Assembly: GCA_016196065.1 (NCBI GenBank)
Contig: JACPYL010000010.1
Location: forward strand, 992,001-1,056,000
From: Acidobacteriota bacterium
GTDB lineage: Bacteria > Acidobacteriota > Terriglobia > Terriglobales > Acidobacteriaceae
Reading direction: 5' to 3'
Length of the DNA: 64,000 bases
This document shows, one piece after another, positions 36,286 to 44,597 of this stretch. The notes beneath the pieces were generated by a model. That model saw only the letters and a program-made list of their open reading frames with translations, ran no database searches and was not told where the DNA came from. Each line of letters opens with the position of its first letter. The first letter of the stretch is position 1. Made by a program: the position numbers and the translations under genes.

Positions 36286-37530
36286 ATGAGTTCGGAAATA
36301 GAAATCAGCGGTCGAATGGCCCAGCCAGTGTATCAAAAGGAGCCGACCAGGGCCGCGTGTGACGTGGCAGTCATCGGCGCCGGCCCGTACGGACTTTCAG
36401 CCGGTGCTCACTTGAAGGCTAAAGGCATCAATGTTCGCGTGTTCGGCGACCCTATGGAATTTTGGGCCAAGAAAATGCCCGAAGGCATGCTGCTGCGATC
36501 CCCCCGCATAGCGTCGACGATCTCCGACTCGCACGGCGCCTATACGCTCGAAGCTTATGAGGCTGCGGCCAAGATTGGACCGTCCGCACCTCTCCCTCTA
36601 GATACGTTTGTCGCTTACGGAAAGTGGTTTCACCACCAGTTAGGATCGAACCTAGAGTCGCGAACGGTGACGCGCGTCGACCGTGAGCAGCAAGGATTTC
36701 GTTTGACGATGGAAGACGGAGACGTCGTTCGCTGTGGTCGCGTCGTTGTTGCTGCTGGAATCGGACCTTTTAGGAGAAAACCGGCGGTTTTTCGTGGGTT
36801 GCCCGAGGACCGTGTATCCCATTGTTACGAAGGACGGGACATCTGCAAGTACGCGGGCAAGAGGGTTGCCGTAATTGGTGCCGGGCAGAGCGCGCTGGAA
36901 TCAGCGGCTCTTCTGCATGAAGCAGGCGCGAAAGTGGAAGTCATTGTGCGGAACCCTTCTTTACGATGGATTGGCATGCACAAGTGGCTGCACAGACTGG
37001 GACCGATCTCCGCTTTGCTCTATTCCAAGCACGATGTCGGTCCACTTGGCGTGAGCCGCCTTGTTGCCTACCCCAAACTCGTGTCGGTCGTTCCTCTGAA
37101 GGTTCGCGACAAGATTCGAACCCGCGCAGTGCGGCCAGCTGGATCACCTTGGCTCATTGATCGCCTATCGACTGTAAAGATTACTACTGGGCGAGTCGTC
37201 TGGCAGGCGGCTACCGAGGGGAACGAAGTTGCCCTGTCGCTCGACGATGGGAGCGAACGACGTGTAGACCATGTTTTATTGGGAACAGGGTATGAAGTTG
37301 ATATTTCTCGCTATGAATTTCTGCCTCCCGAACTCGTCAAAGAAGTACAACTGTTTGGCGGATATCCCAAGCTCCGTAGCGGGTTCCGTAGTTCCGTACC
37401 GGGTTTGCACTTTATCGGAGCTACGGCAGCGAGGAGTTTTGGCCCGCTGCTCTATTTCGTCGCGGGTACCGAATTTGCATCGCGGGAGCTCTCGTCGCAC
37501 ATCTCTCGTAGTGCAGGGGAAACCAATTGA
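36286..37530 (+). CDS. FAD-dependent oxidoreductase (FMO/N-hydroxylase-like), copy 1
   Basis: A two-dinucleotide-domain flavoprotein with GAGPYGLSAGAHL near residue 30 for FAD and GAGQSALESAALL near residue 207 for NAD(P), plus a late GATAARSFGPLLYFVAGT segment. This is the arrangement of flavin monooxygenases and ornithine N-hydroxylases. The ATG at 36286 has GGAGG (36276-36280) five bases upstream. A homologue of similar length is at 49583, and both are tied to an ATP-grasp gene (TGATG here). The substrate is unknown. Hydroxylation or oxidation of an amino group on a glycan substituent is a reasonable guess. Confidence 0.8.
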   Translation: MSSEIEISGRMAQPVYQKEPTRAACDVAVIGAGPYGLSAGAHLKAKGINVRVFGDPMEFWAKKMPEGMLLRSPRIASTISDSHGAYTLEAYEAAAKIGPSAPLPLDTFVAYGKWFHHQLGSNLESRTVTRVDREQQGFRLTMEDGDVVRCGRVVVAAGIGPFRRKPAVFRGLPEDRVSHCYEGRDICKYAGKRVAVIGAGQSALESAALLHEAGAKVEVIVRNPSLRWIGMHKWLHRLGPISALLYSKHDVGPLGVSRLVAYPKLVSVVPLKVRDKIRTRAVRPAGSPWLIDRLSTVKITTGRVVWQAATEGNEVALSLDDGSERRVDHVLLGTGYEVDISRYEFLPPELVKEVQLFGGYPKLRSGFRSSVPGLHFIGATAARSFGPLLYFVAGTEFASRELSSHISRSAGETN

Positions 37531-38750
37531 TGGCCACCACAGCGGTCGAAAATAGAGCGACGAAATCGATGGTGTCCTGCGCACCGCCCGTGGGGGCGGT
37601 AATCGTGGGTGGCGAGCATCCTGGTTTGGGAATTGTTCGCAGTCTCGGCCGCAAGGGGATTCCGGTTTGCATCGTGGATGACCAGCAATCGGTGTCACAA
37701 TTCTCCCGATACGCGGGCCGAACAGTCCGCGTAAGAGACCTGCGGGATGAACAGAAGACCGTAGACAGCATCCTCGAAGTTGGTGAGCGTTTCGGACTCA
37801 GGGGCTGGGTTCTCTTTCCCACTCGCGACGAAACGGTGGCTGCATTCGCGCGCCATAGAGAGCGTCTGGCCCAATTTTTCCGCGTTACGACGCCAAACTG
37901 GGAAAGCGTCAAATGGGCTTGGGATAAGAAAAACACCTATGAGCTCGCGGAACAGCTGGGAATCCCAGTGCCAGGGACGTGGAATCCGAGGAGTAAGGAG
38001 GACCTTGCTCAGCTCTACGGCCGTCTGCCGCTGGCCATCAAGCCGGCCATTAAAGAAAATTTTTTTTACGCCACACACTCGAAGGCCTGGCGGGCCGATA
38101 CTCCCGCCGAACTCGACACTCTGTTCGTCCGTGCCACGCGTCAAATCAGACCGGAAGAAGTACTGATCCAGGAGATCATTCCCGGAGATGGTACTCGGCA
38201 GTACTCATATTGCGCATTCTTTCGCGACGGTAAAGCTCATAGCAGTCTCACCGCGATGCGTATGCGACAGCATCCCCGCGAATTTGGACGCGCTGCTACC
38301 TATGTCGAGAGTGTAGATTTGCCGGAGATCGAGGAGCTCTCGGAGCGTTTTCTTAAGGCGATTGACTACTACGGCCTGGTCGAAGTCGAGTTCAAACAGG
38401 ATCCTCGCGACGGAAAGTTTAAACTGTTGGATGTAAATGCTCGCACTTGGGGATTTCATAGTATCGGCGCTCCAGCGGGAATCGATTTCCCGTATCTGCT
38501 GTTTGCGGATCAGTTGGGAGAAGTCGTTCCACCATCCCGTGGGCGGGCTGGAGTCGGCTGGCTGCGGCTGATAACGGACATGCCAACTGCGGCATCTGAC
38601 CTGTGGCACGGCCACATGGATTTGGGTTCTTACGTCGAGTCCCTGAAGCGCACTCGCGTGGAGTCAGTATTTTCTGTGGACGACCCGATTCCCGCAATCG
38701 CTGAATTGTGCATGCTACCGTACCTAGTTGCCAAGAAGTACATCCTCTAG
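37530..38750 (+). CDS. ATP-grasp ligase-like protein, copy 1
   Basis: A 406-residue ATP-grasp enzyme of the carboxylate-amine ligase type. The N-terminal pre-ATP-grasp domain has GAVIVGGEHPGLGIVRSLG. The ATP site includes LAIKPAIKENFF and a conserved Asp-x-Asn in KLLDVNARTWGFH near residue 305. Start ATG at 37530 shares its first base with the FAD gene stop. ATP-grasp enzymes activate a carboxylate as acyl-phosphate and join it to an amine. In this locus it might attach an amino acid to a uronate, or form a peptide-like decoration. That is inference. A partner copy is at 48351. Confidence 0.8.
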   Translation: MATTAVENRATKSMVSCAPPVGAVIVGGEHPGLGIVRSLGRKGIPVCIVDDQQSVSQFSRYAGRTVRVRDLRDEQKTVDSILEVGERFGLRGWVLFPTRDETVAAFARHRERLAQFFRVTTPNWESVKWAWDKKNTYELAEQLGIPVPGTWNPRSKEDLAQLYGRLPLAIKPAIKENFFYATHSKAWRADTPAELDTLFVRATRQIRPEEVLIQEIIPGDGTRQYSYCAFFRDGKAHSSLTAMRMRQHPREFGRAATYVESVDLPEIEELSERFLKAIDYYGLVEVEFKQDPRDGKFKLLDVNARTWGFHSIGAPAGIDFPYLLFADQLGEVVPPSRGRAGVGWLRLITDMPTAASDLWHGHMDLGSYVESLKRTRVESVFSVDDPIPAIAELCMLPYLVAKKYIL

Positions 38751-38988
38751 TGCCCATTTAGCTTGCTCATAATGTTTCTTGCGTTCTTGTGACGACAAAC
38801 CTCCAGCATGCCGAGTTGTATAACCCATCCCACGCATGGGTTGTGCCGCGAAATCACCATACCTCTTATCTTGGAGGGCAAGTGTTTGCAGTTCACTTAA
38901 CCGATATCCCAGCTTTATGGACGACTGTTTTAGTCGCTTTGAGCATTCGCACGGATGCGGGAGCCGCTTAAATAGGATTACGAAGTGG

Positions 38989-39025
38989 GCCGGACTTGGA
39001 TTTCAGGTCCGGCTTATTTTTTTTC
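38989..39025 (+). terminator. Intrinsic terminator at the end of the glycan operon
   Basis: GCCGGAC (38989-38995) pairs with GTCCGGC (39007-39013) around an 11-base loop, followed by a T-rich run to 39025. It is about 240 bases downstream of the ATP-grasp stop and probably ends the long plus-strand transcript. Confidence 0.85.
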
Positions 39026-39106
39026 ATAACCCTAATATCGGATTTCAAAGAGAATTTTCCTCACTTACCGATTGTCCATTTTATGACGCACTACCCGGAG
39101 GCACCA

Positions 39107-39135
39107 TTGACGTATGCACCAATGTGATCTAGTCT
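39107..39135 (+). promoter_or_regulatory. Weak sigma70-like promoter candidate for HAF-repeat gene
   Basis: TTGACG (39107-39112) and TAGTCT (39130-39135) are spaced 17 bases apart, about 55 bases before the ATG at 39189. The -35 is good and the -10 is poor. No other signal supports it. Confidence 0.3.
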
Positions 39136-39188
39136 GTTTTCGTTCTTCTTCGTAATCATTACCTTCCCCAGCAAGCAGTGTGACCCTA

Positions 39189-40187
39189 ATGACCCTCCGT
39201 CGTTTGTTGTCCGTTGTATTCGCTGGTGTGGTTTCGTGCACCGTGCCGGAACTCCACGCGCAGACCATCGCAACTTTTGATGTCCCGGGCGCTGAGGGTA
39301 CATTTCCGCAAGCGATCAATCGAGATGGTCAGGTCGCGGGATACTACCGGGACAATGTGTTTCAAAATCATGGTTTCGTTCGTGATGCGAGCGGCATCCT
39401 AGTGACATTTGATGTTCCGGGTTCGATCAACACCACGCCAGTAGCGATCGATCAGGACGGTCATATCACAGGCTCCTATGGGGATTCGGTTGCTGACCAT
39501 GGTTTCTTGCGCCAGCCGGATGGCAACATTCTCTTGTTCGATGCTCCCGGTTCGAGCGGGACCTATCCTCGCGGCATCAGTCCCGGAGGTTTGATCACCG
39601 GCTACTATTACGACGACTTCGGCATTCATGGATTTCTTAGGGCTAAGAACGGAAACGTGATTCCCTTCGATGCTCCTGGAACTTTCCCAATTACATTTCC
39701 GCAGGCGATTAACCGAAAAGGGCAGATCGCGGGGTGGAATATCGATCAGCCGGGAGCCAGTGGCCGAGGCTTCGTGCGCGAAGTTGATGGGACCTTCACG
39801 AGATCGTTCGATTCCGAGACCTACGCGGTCGCGATCAATGCGGAAGGCGAAGTCAGCGGTTACACGGGCAATAACGCGATTCGGGGGTTCCTGTCCGAGC
39901 CCGATGGCAACGAAGTCATTTTCGATGTCGTGAATTCCACGATTTCCGCAACTCCAGTGGCGATCGATCACTCTGGACGCGTAGCGGGCTGGTATTACGA
40001 CGACCAGACAGGAGCCGTGAACGGCTTCATACGAAAGCGCGATGGCACATTCGTCAAATTTTCTGTGTCGCCCTCGGCGGAAACTTTTCCCACTGCCATG
40101 TTCGGGAGCCGGATCACCGGCGATTACGACGATGAAAATGGCACACACGGTTTCGTTCGTGACAGTCAGAATACGGATGTGCACTGA
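39189..40187 (+). CDS. Secreted HAF-repeat protein
   Basis: An exported protein of 332 aa with a signal peptide (about residues 1-25, ending HAQ). It is built almost wholly from repeats of 40-45 residues of the form FDVPGS-x-T-PxAI-x-x-x-G-x-I-x-GxYxD-x-x-x-HGFLR-x-x-DG, counted as about seven. These HAF-type repeats are common in secreted proteins of acidobacteria and relatives and probably fold as a beta-propeller. No enzymatic motif is seen. The ATG at 39189 was chosen over a GTG three codons upstream. It stands alone with its own weak promoter. Confidence 0.8.
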   Translation: MTLRRLLSVVFAGVVSCTVPELHAQTIATFDVPGAEGTFPQAINRDGQVAGYYRDNVFQNHGFVRDASGILVTFDVPGSINTTPVAIDQDGHITGSYGDSVADHGFLRQPDGNILLFDAPGSSGTYPRGISPGGLITGYYYDDFGIHGFLRAKNGNVIPFDAPGTFPITFPQAINRKGQIAGWNIDQPGASGRGFVREVDGTFTRSFDSETYAVAINAEGEVSGYTGNNAIRGFLSEPDGNEVIFDVVNSTISATPVAIDHSGRVAGWYYDDQTGAVNGFIRKRDGTFVKFSVSPSAETFPTAMFGSRITGDYDDENGTHGFVRDSQNTDVH

Positions 40188-40360
40188 TTCTGTACGACCT
40201 GAAGTCTGCAATACTTGTCCATGAGCGACCGCGGTCTCGTGACGTGCTTTAGTTATTTTCTGGCTATCCCACTGGTGAAATCGCGACAATCCATTCTGCT
40301 TCGCCGGCAACCAAACTGAAAGTCACTTTACAAACCGCTTTCCTGGTATTTGTTTCCGGG

Positions 40361-41158
40361 GTGCTGTGGTGGCGTCCTCTGCTCCGCACCTTCAGCCTTG
40401 CGCTCCACGACGAAGCGTACACGCACATTCTGCTGATTGTTCCTCTGAGCTTCGCTCTCCTCTACCTGGAACGAAACCTTCTATGGCCAGCGCTCCAGTC
40501 CGGGACAGGTTTTGGAGTCGCGTGGCTGGCGGCTGCTCTGCTGCTTGCAGGCTTCGAGCGATGGGGTGCAGCCAGCATGTCCGAAGACATTCATCTTTCG
40601 TTGAGCATGCTGGCCCTCGTTCTCTGGTGGCTCGGCAGTTTTATTGTTGGTTTCGGAACACGAACCTTTCAGTCGCTCCTATTCCCACTTTTGTTCTTAT
40701 TGTGGATCGTCCCTCTTCCGGGTCTTCTGGTGGACGAGATCATCAGTTCTCTCCAATATGAATCCGCTTTCGCGGCGCGGATCATGTTCAGGCTGGCGGG
40801 TGTTCCCGTCACGCAAGACGGCGTAATACTGTCAATTCCGAGCCTGGATATTGAGGTCGCGCGCGAGTGCAGCAGCATTCGATCCAGCATGTTGCTGGTG
40901 ATCATTACGATGGTCCTCGCACATCTCTTTTTGCGTTCCGGATGGAGAAAGGTCTTCTTCATCGTCGCGGCAATTCCCATGGCAGCCATCAAGAATGGAT
41001 TCCGCATTTTTACGATCACGGAGTTGGGCACCAAAGTCGACCCAGGGTACTTCGACGGCAACCTGCATCACCGAGGTGGAATTCTCTTTCTGGGAGTGGC
41101 GCTCGTCGTGGCGGGTTTACTGTTGTGGCTTCTGCGCCGGACTGAAACCATCAACTAG
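40361..41158 (+). CDS. Exosortase (archaeosortase/exosortase family)
   Basis: An integral membrane cysteine protease/transpeptidase that cleaves proteins with a C-terminal PEP-CTERM-type signal. The 265-residue protein has about eight hydrophobic segments and the three invariant residues in order: Cys in VARECSSIRSS near residue 171, Arg in IKNGFRIFTI near residue 217, and His in GNLHHRGG near residue 234. The GTG at 40361 cuts into what looks like the first membrane segment. A CTG at 40316 in the same open frame would include it, so the true start may be non-standard. The only candidate substrate in the window is the protein at 42071-42289. Confidence 0.9.
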   Translation: MLWWRPLLRTFSLALHDEAYTHILLIVPLSFALLYLERNLLWPALQSGTGFGVAWLAAALLLAGFERWGAASMSEDIHLSLSMLALVLWWLGSFIVGFGTRTFQSLLFPLLFLLWIVPLPGLLVDEIISSLQYESAFAARIMFRLAGVPVTQDGVILSIPSLDIEVARECSSIRSSMLLVIITMVLAHLFLRSGWRKVFFIVAAIPMAAIKNGFRIFTITELGTKVDPGYFDGNLHHRGGILFLGVALVVAGLLLWLLRRTETIN

Positions 41159-41193
41159 CCTCTTTCACTCCGCCTCTTCGTTTGAAGCCAAGA

Positions 41194-41792
41194 GTCCTCA
41201 CAACACGACGGCGAAAGCATACACGGTGAATATCACCGTACAGCCGACCAACGGACCGATGAGTATTCTCTATGCGTGACCCACAGGTCAGAGTCAGCCC
41301 GGTTCCTCCACCCTGAACGCTCCAACTGGCACGACGGTTTCGATCACCGCGATCTTGGGCGCTGGAGCAAATGGTCAGATCAACCTTCTCCCCACGAACA
41401 ATACGAACGTGGTGATCGACATCACGGGATACTATGCGGCGCCGGGTTCGGGTAGGCTGTCGTTGCACCCAGTTGCGGGTTGCCGCGCGGTGAGCGCGTT
41501 AGCTTTCAGCCAAACGACAACGCTGAACATCGCGGGTTCATCATGCAAGCTTCCACCAGCCGCGAAGGACTATGTTCTGAATGGGACCATTGTCCCTTGG
41601 TTCGGATACCTTGGGAACCTGGTGTTCTGGGCAAATGGAACATCCCAACCCGGCATGACTTCTCTGGCGGGTACCGATGGTTCTGTTGTTTCCAACGGAG
41701 CGGTGGTTTCCACTACGAACGGGTACATCAACGTTAACTGCCAGAACATGACGTCGTTGTATGTGGATATCAACGCATACTTCGCACCATAA
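41194..41792 (+). pseudogene. Surface protein C-terminal fragment with in-frame stop
   Basis: One frame gives AYTVNITVQPTNGPMSILYA, then a TGA at 41277-41279, then PTGQSQPGSSTLNAPTGT and onward through NNTNVVIDITGYYAAPG to VDINAYFAP. Homologues in acidobacterial secreted proteins have Trp where the stop is (Ala-Trp-Pro-Thr-Gly-Gln), so a single TGG-to-TGA change probably interrupted the gene. The 5' part of the expected larger protein is missing, with no start or signal peptide. A good terminator follows (41824-41857), suggesting that the gene was once transcribed. Confidence 0.72.
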
Positions 41793-41823
41793 AACAGCGA
41801 TAGGACAATCAGAGTTAGAGAGA

Positions 41824-41857
41824 GGCTGCGCCCGTACGAAACGGGCGCGGCCTTTTT
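41824..41857 (+). terminator. Strong intrinsic terminator
   Basis: A 12-bp stem with one G-U pair (GGCTGCGCCCGT at 41824-41835 with ACGGGCGCGGCC at 41841-41852), a 5-base loop and a T5 run. Follows the surface-protein pseudogene by about 30 bases. Confidence 0.92.
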
Positions 41858-42020
41858 GCTGTACAGGCGGATTCGGATCGATTGTTGAGCAGTTTGGAGT
41901 GGAGTGCGAATTCCGAGGACATTATCGGAAAAGGACAGTCAAGGATAGTGAACGGATGCGAACGCAGAGACCTAGACCGGCGCTCAAGGAGAGAGATTGC
42001 TTGGAAGGCGCAAAATAGAA

Positions 42021-42049
42021 CGAGGCTCATCCCCTGAGGGTGAGCCTCG
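42021..42049 (-). terminator. Intrinsic terminator for the PEP-CTERM gene
   Basis: CGAGGCTCA (42021-42029) and TGAGCCTCG (42041-42049) form a perfect 9-bp stem. Read on the minus strand it is followed by TTCTATTTT. It lies 21 bases past the stop of the minus-strand gene at 42071. It could also act weakly on the plus strand. Confidence 0.8.
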
Positions 42050-42070
42050 TCAATTTATAGGACCTAAAAA

Positions 42071-42289
42071 CTATGATTGAGTAACAGCCTTAGAACGTGA
42101 GCGAATCACCATCGCCCCCAGACACGTGATCCCAGCGCCGAGCAAGTAAACTAGCGCAGAGCCACCTTCCGGGACCTGCTGGCAACGCCGATCGCGTCTC
42201 GGATCGCATCGGTCTCTGGGGCCTGCAAAAGACGCGGGCGCCAGCAACATCAAAAACAAAGCAGCCAGTACAAACTTTCGATTGATCAT
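42071..42289 (-). CDS. Small PEP-CTERM-like (VPEGGS) exosortase substrate
   Basis: A 72-residue exported protein: signal peptide (about residues 1-22, ending ASFAG), a very short charged middle rich in Arg and Asp with two Cys, then a C-terminal sorting signal with VPEGGS, a hydrophobic helix (ALVYLLGAGITCLGAMVI) and a basic tail (RSRSK). That tripartite tail is what exosortases recognise. The start ATG (42289) has AGGGAG eight bases upstream; a longer frame to 42418 is not needed. The mature part would be only about 20 residues. A good promoter candidate lies at 42390-42418. It is the probable substrate of the exosortase 0.9 kb away. Confidence 0.8.
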   Translation of the reverse strand: MINRKFVLAALFLMLLAPASFAGPRDRCDPRRDRRCQQVPEGGSALVYLLGAGITCLGAMVIRSRSKAVTQS

Positions 42290-42389
42290 CAGCAAAACTC
42301 CCTTTAAACGGACTATATTTTGACCTCTTGCAGGGGAGTGTCTACACAAGGGCCGCTTTGTTAGCAAAACCGCCCATAGCACTACTAAC

Positions 42390-42418
42390 ATTAGGCCCTG
42401 CCCGTAAGTCGCTGTCAA
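42390..42418 (-). promoter_or_regulatory. Sigma70-like promoter for the small PEP-CTERM gene
   Basis: On the minus strand TTGACA (42418-42413) and CCTAAT (42395-42390) are separated by 17 bases. The predicted transcript has a 5' leader of about 90-100 bases before the ATG at 42289. Confidence 0.5.
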
Positions 42419-42608
42419 GATGATACTTTTTGCAACAGTTGCACGGGAATGCGACCCCTTTCCACTCCACTGTTCGTCAACAAGCCCAAAATTCGAACCG
42501 AAAGTGGGGGGTGGTATCCCCTAAATACTTGACTGTCTTGCCCCAAGCAACCCGGTTTCCCCTTATCCTAGGTAGTCACGCCGTTTTGGGGGCGAGGCAT
42601 CCTCAACC

Positions 42609-42944
42609 ATGAAGATGAGCTGGCGGTACGTGCTCTTGGGTGTCTTGGCGCTAATCTCGACTGCCGTAGTTCTATTGCGCGATTCCTCCGACCGGCATCA
42701 CACCGTGACTCTCACTTGGAACGCTGCAGCGCCCCCTAGAGGGGGCAGTTTGGCAGGATACAACGTCTACCGGCGTATTGCGGAGGGAGGCCCTTTTGTC
42801 AAGATTGCCGGGAAGGTACCGGGTTCGCCCTATGACGACCGTTTCGTGACCAGCGGTCGAAAATATGTGTATGTCGTGACGTCGGTAGACCAAACCGGAC
42901 GGGAAAGCAGATATTCAACTCCGGTCGAAGTACAAATTCCATGA
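42609..42944 (+). CDS. Small exported fibronectin type III domain protein
   Basis: A 111-residue protein with an N-terminal membrane anchor or signal (about residues 7-23) and a single FnIII domain: TVTLTWNAAAPPRGGSLAGYNVYRR in outline, then DRFVTSGRKYVYVVTSVDQTGRESRYS near the end. It may be a surface adhesion or spacer module. The leader contains an inverted repeat (CCCCAA near 42540 with TTGGGG near 42585) of unknown meaning. No partner is obvious. Confidence 0.78.
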   Translation: MKMSWRYVLLGVLALISTAVVLLRDSSDRHHTVTLTWNAAAPPRGGSLAGYNVYRRIAEGGPFVKIAGKVPGSPYDDRFVTSGRKYVYVVTSVDQTGRESRYSTPVEVQIP

Positions 42945-43016
42945 CACGGCGAACGCCAGATTCGGCAAGTCGTAGGGTTGGGGCACACAGCGGTTTGCTC
43001 GATACGAAGAAGAGAA

Positions 43017-43784
43017 TTACTTGGTAACAGCTTTGAGCCCGCTGGGAGGCGAGGGTCCTCCATCAGTAGCACTGAAATCGGAAAAACCAAAAAAACTCCA
43101 ATTAAAATCTGGATTGTCGTAGAACCCTATGCCTGGGCTTCCAGAATTGTAGACTGCGTGACCCTTCTGGCAATCAGGGCCTTCGTTTCCCTCGTTTCCT
43201 GTGTCGGTAACCTGCATGATTTGCGAACCATTCCGATACGCCGTAAGAACTGGCGGATTGCCTGCGACCGTCGCTCTAAGAACGTCTCCATCGATGAGAT
43301 TGATAGAAGGCACGGACGGCTCGATGTTGCACCAGAGCCCATTTTTTCCGCCCCAGCGTGCGATGTGACAATAGCGGTTATTTGGCATCACGCTGCAGTA
43401 AACTTCATAGCCGGTGATGGTATGGGCGGATGCGTCAATGGTCGTCCTTAAACGCAGTTCTATTTCGTGACAACAACTCCCGGAGGGAGTCGTGTTGATT
43501 TTGACCGTGCCCTGTACTGTCTGGTCGGGGCCCCATGTTCCCGTCAGTATGGCAGTCGGATCGCCAAATTGGGTAGGTTCGCTAACTCCGAACGCATAAC
43601 CTGCCGTTTGTACGTCGCCCCAAAGATCTTTGCCCGCGGTGCTTCCGCCCGTCCAGTTGCAGGGACTACCCTCGCAGATAGGATTCTCAGTGGCAGGGAA
43701 CTTCGTGCTATAGGTACGGGCAGCGAGCGGAAGAGTTAACATCAAGAGAGCCGTCGCGAGGCCATTTTTGTTTATGATCCGCAT
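43017..43784 (-). CDS. Secreted jelly-roll-like domain protein (minus strand)
   Basis: Exported protein of 255 aa with a signal peptide (about residues 1-22). The rest is one copy of the domain found at 34023 and inside the 44598 protein, starting TYSTKFPATENPICEGSPC and ending FFGFSDFSATDGG. Compared with the other copies it has extra cysteines (for example CEGSPC, SCCHEIELRLR, YCSV), likely disulfides. It ends with PSPPSGLKAVTK, the start of an FnIII-like linker, so it may be a truncated version of a longer protein. Confidence 0.75.
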   Translation of the reverse strand: MRIINKNGLATALLMLTLPLAARTYSTKFPATENPICEGSPCNWTGGSTAGKDLWGDVQTAGYAFGVSEPTQFGDPTAILTGTWGPDQTVQGTVKINTTPSGSCCHEIELRLRTTIDASAHTITGYEVYCSVMPNNRYCHIARWGGKNGLWCNIEPSVPSINLIDGDVLRATVAGNPPVLTAYRNGSQIMQVTDTGNEGNEGPDCQKGHAVYNSGSPGIGFYDNPDFNWSFFGFSDFSATDGGPSPPSGLKAVTK

Positions 43785-44597
43785 AAAACTTCTGGAATTT
43801 AAACTAAACTAGCGACATGACGGCCACCAGACACGGAAGTGCATTCCTGGCCAAGGAAACGTCCGATCCCGCGGTTGTTCTTGTGTCAACTAGACCGGTG
43901 GTCGCCGGGCGACTGGCCGCCGAACACGTCACAGTCTAATGACCTTTCGATTGTGGTGACTAAGGGTCAATCTATGTCGAAGGGCCACGGAAGTTCCACC
44001 GATTCTCGTCTGACAATCTAACGCGCGAAGTTGGAAGTCGTGGGGACAGTCCGCAGTATCGCCTGGAGCAGTGTCGACGGCCTTTCCGCAATGGACGGCT
44101 ACGCGCAAGGACTACTCAGTGCTTTTCCCTTAACGAGCGAGAGGCTATATAGCCCGCGTTGAAGGCAGCGCCGCACCCGTGGGACCGGGAAACGGTTGGG
44201 ATGCGATCATTCGCCGCGTAGTGCCGCAAGCGCATCATCTTTGTTCCTTCCCGCCTCGCTGAGTCCACTCACATCGCCTCTGCGCCTTGTACTCAATTTG
44301 TGCTGACTCGTTATCCGCGAAGTGCATCGAGTACTCTCGGCCTGTCGAATTTCGATCCCGCTTCCGACGGGTTCTTAATGATTCCGGGATTCCAAAATGG
44401 GATTAAGGGAGCCTCGGTATGTACTAACGATTTGGACCAAAGCCAAAGTGAGCAGTAAAGATCAGGCAACATGGGACGTAGAATAGTCAAATTACAAACA
44501 TCGCCCTGGGGGGCAACGTTTCACCACCCAGAGAATCCTACGTTGGGCTCCTGACGCAACCGCCGGAGTTCCTGAGGCGGGTCGCGTAAAGGTCAAA
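43785..44597 (+). other. Intergenic stretch upstream of the 1131-residue protein
   Basis: About 810 bases with no supported gene. A start-less open frame of about 79 codons ends at 44459, and a hairpin-capable leader (GACGCAACCGCC with GGCGGGTCGCGT, about 44552-44587) lies just before the ATG at 44598. I recognise no riboswitch class with confidence. Confidence 0.6.

Larger units (their letters stand above)
38751..39188 (+). other. Intergenic stretch between glycan operon and HAF-repeat gene
   Basis: About 440 bases without a supported gene. It contains the intrinsic terminator (38989-39025) and a weak promoter candidate (39107-39135), both listed separately. Short open frames here show no protein-like character. 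Confidence 0.7.

Noticed and set aside
38789-38971. Short plus-strand frame after the ATP-grasp gene
   Set aside because: No domain, no ribosome binding site and no partner gene.
39399-40310. Minus-strand frame of about 303 codons
   Set aside because: Antisense to the HAF-repeat gene; repeated DNA produces a periodic antisense frame.
44222-44459. Start-less open frame of about 79 codons
   Set aside because: No start codon, no ribosome binding site and no recognisable domain; likely chance.
44490-44597. Possible cyclic-di-GMP (GEMM-I) riboswitch before the large secreted protein
   Set aside because: GGCAA and GACGCAA words occur in the right order, but the A-rich junction and the closing GGTAGC-type helix of the class are missing.
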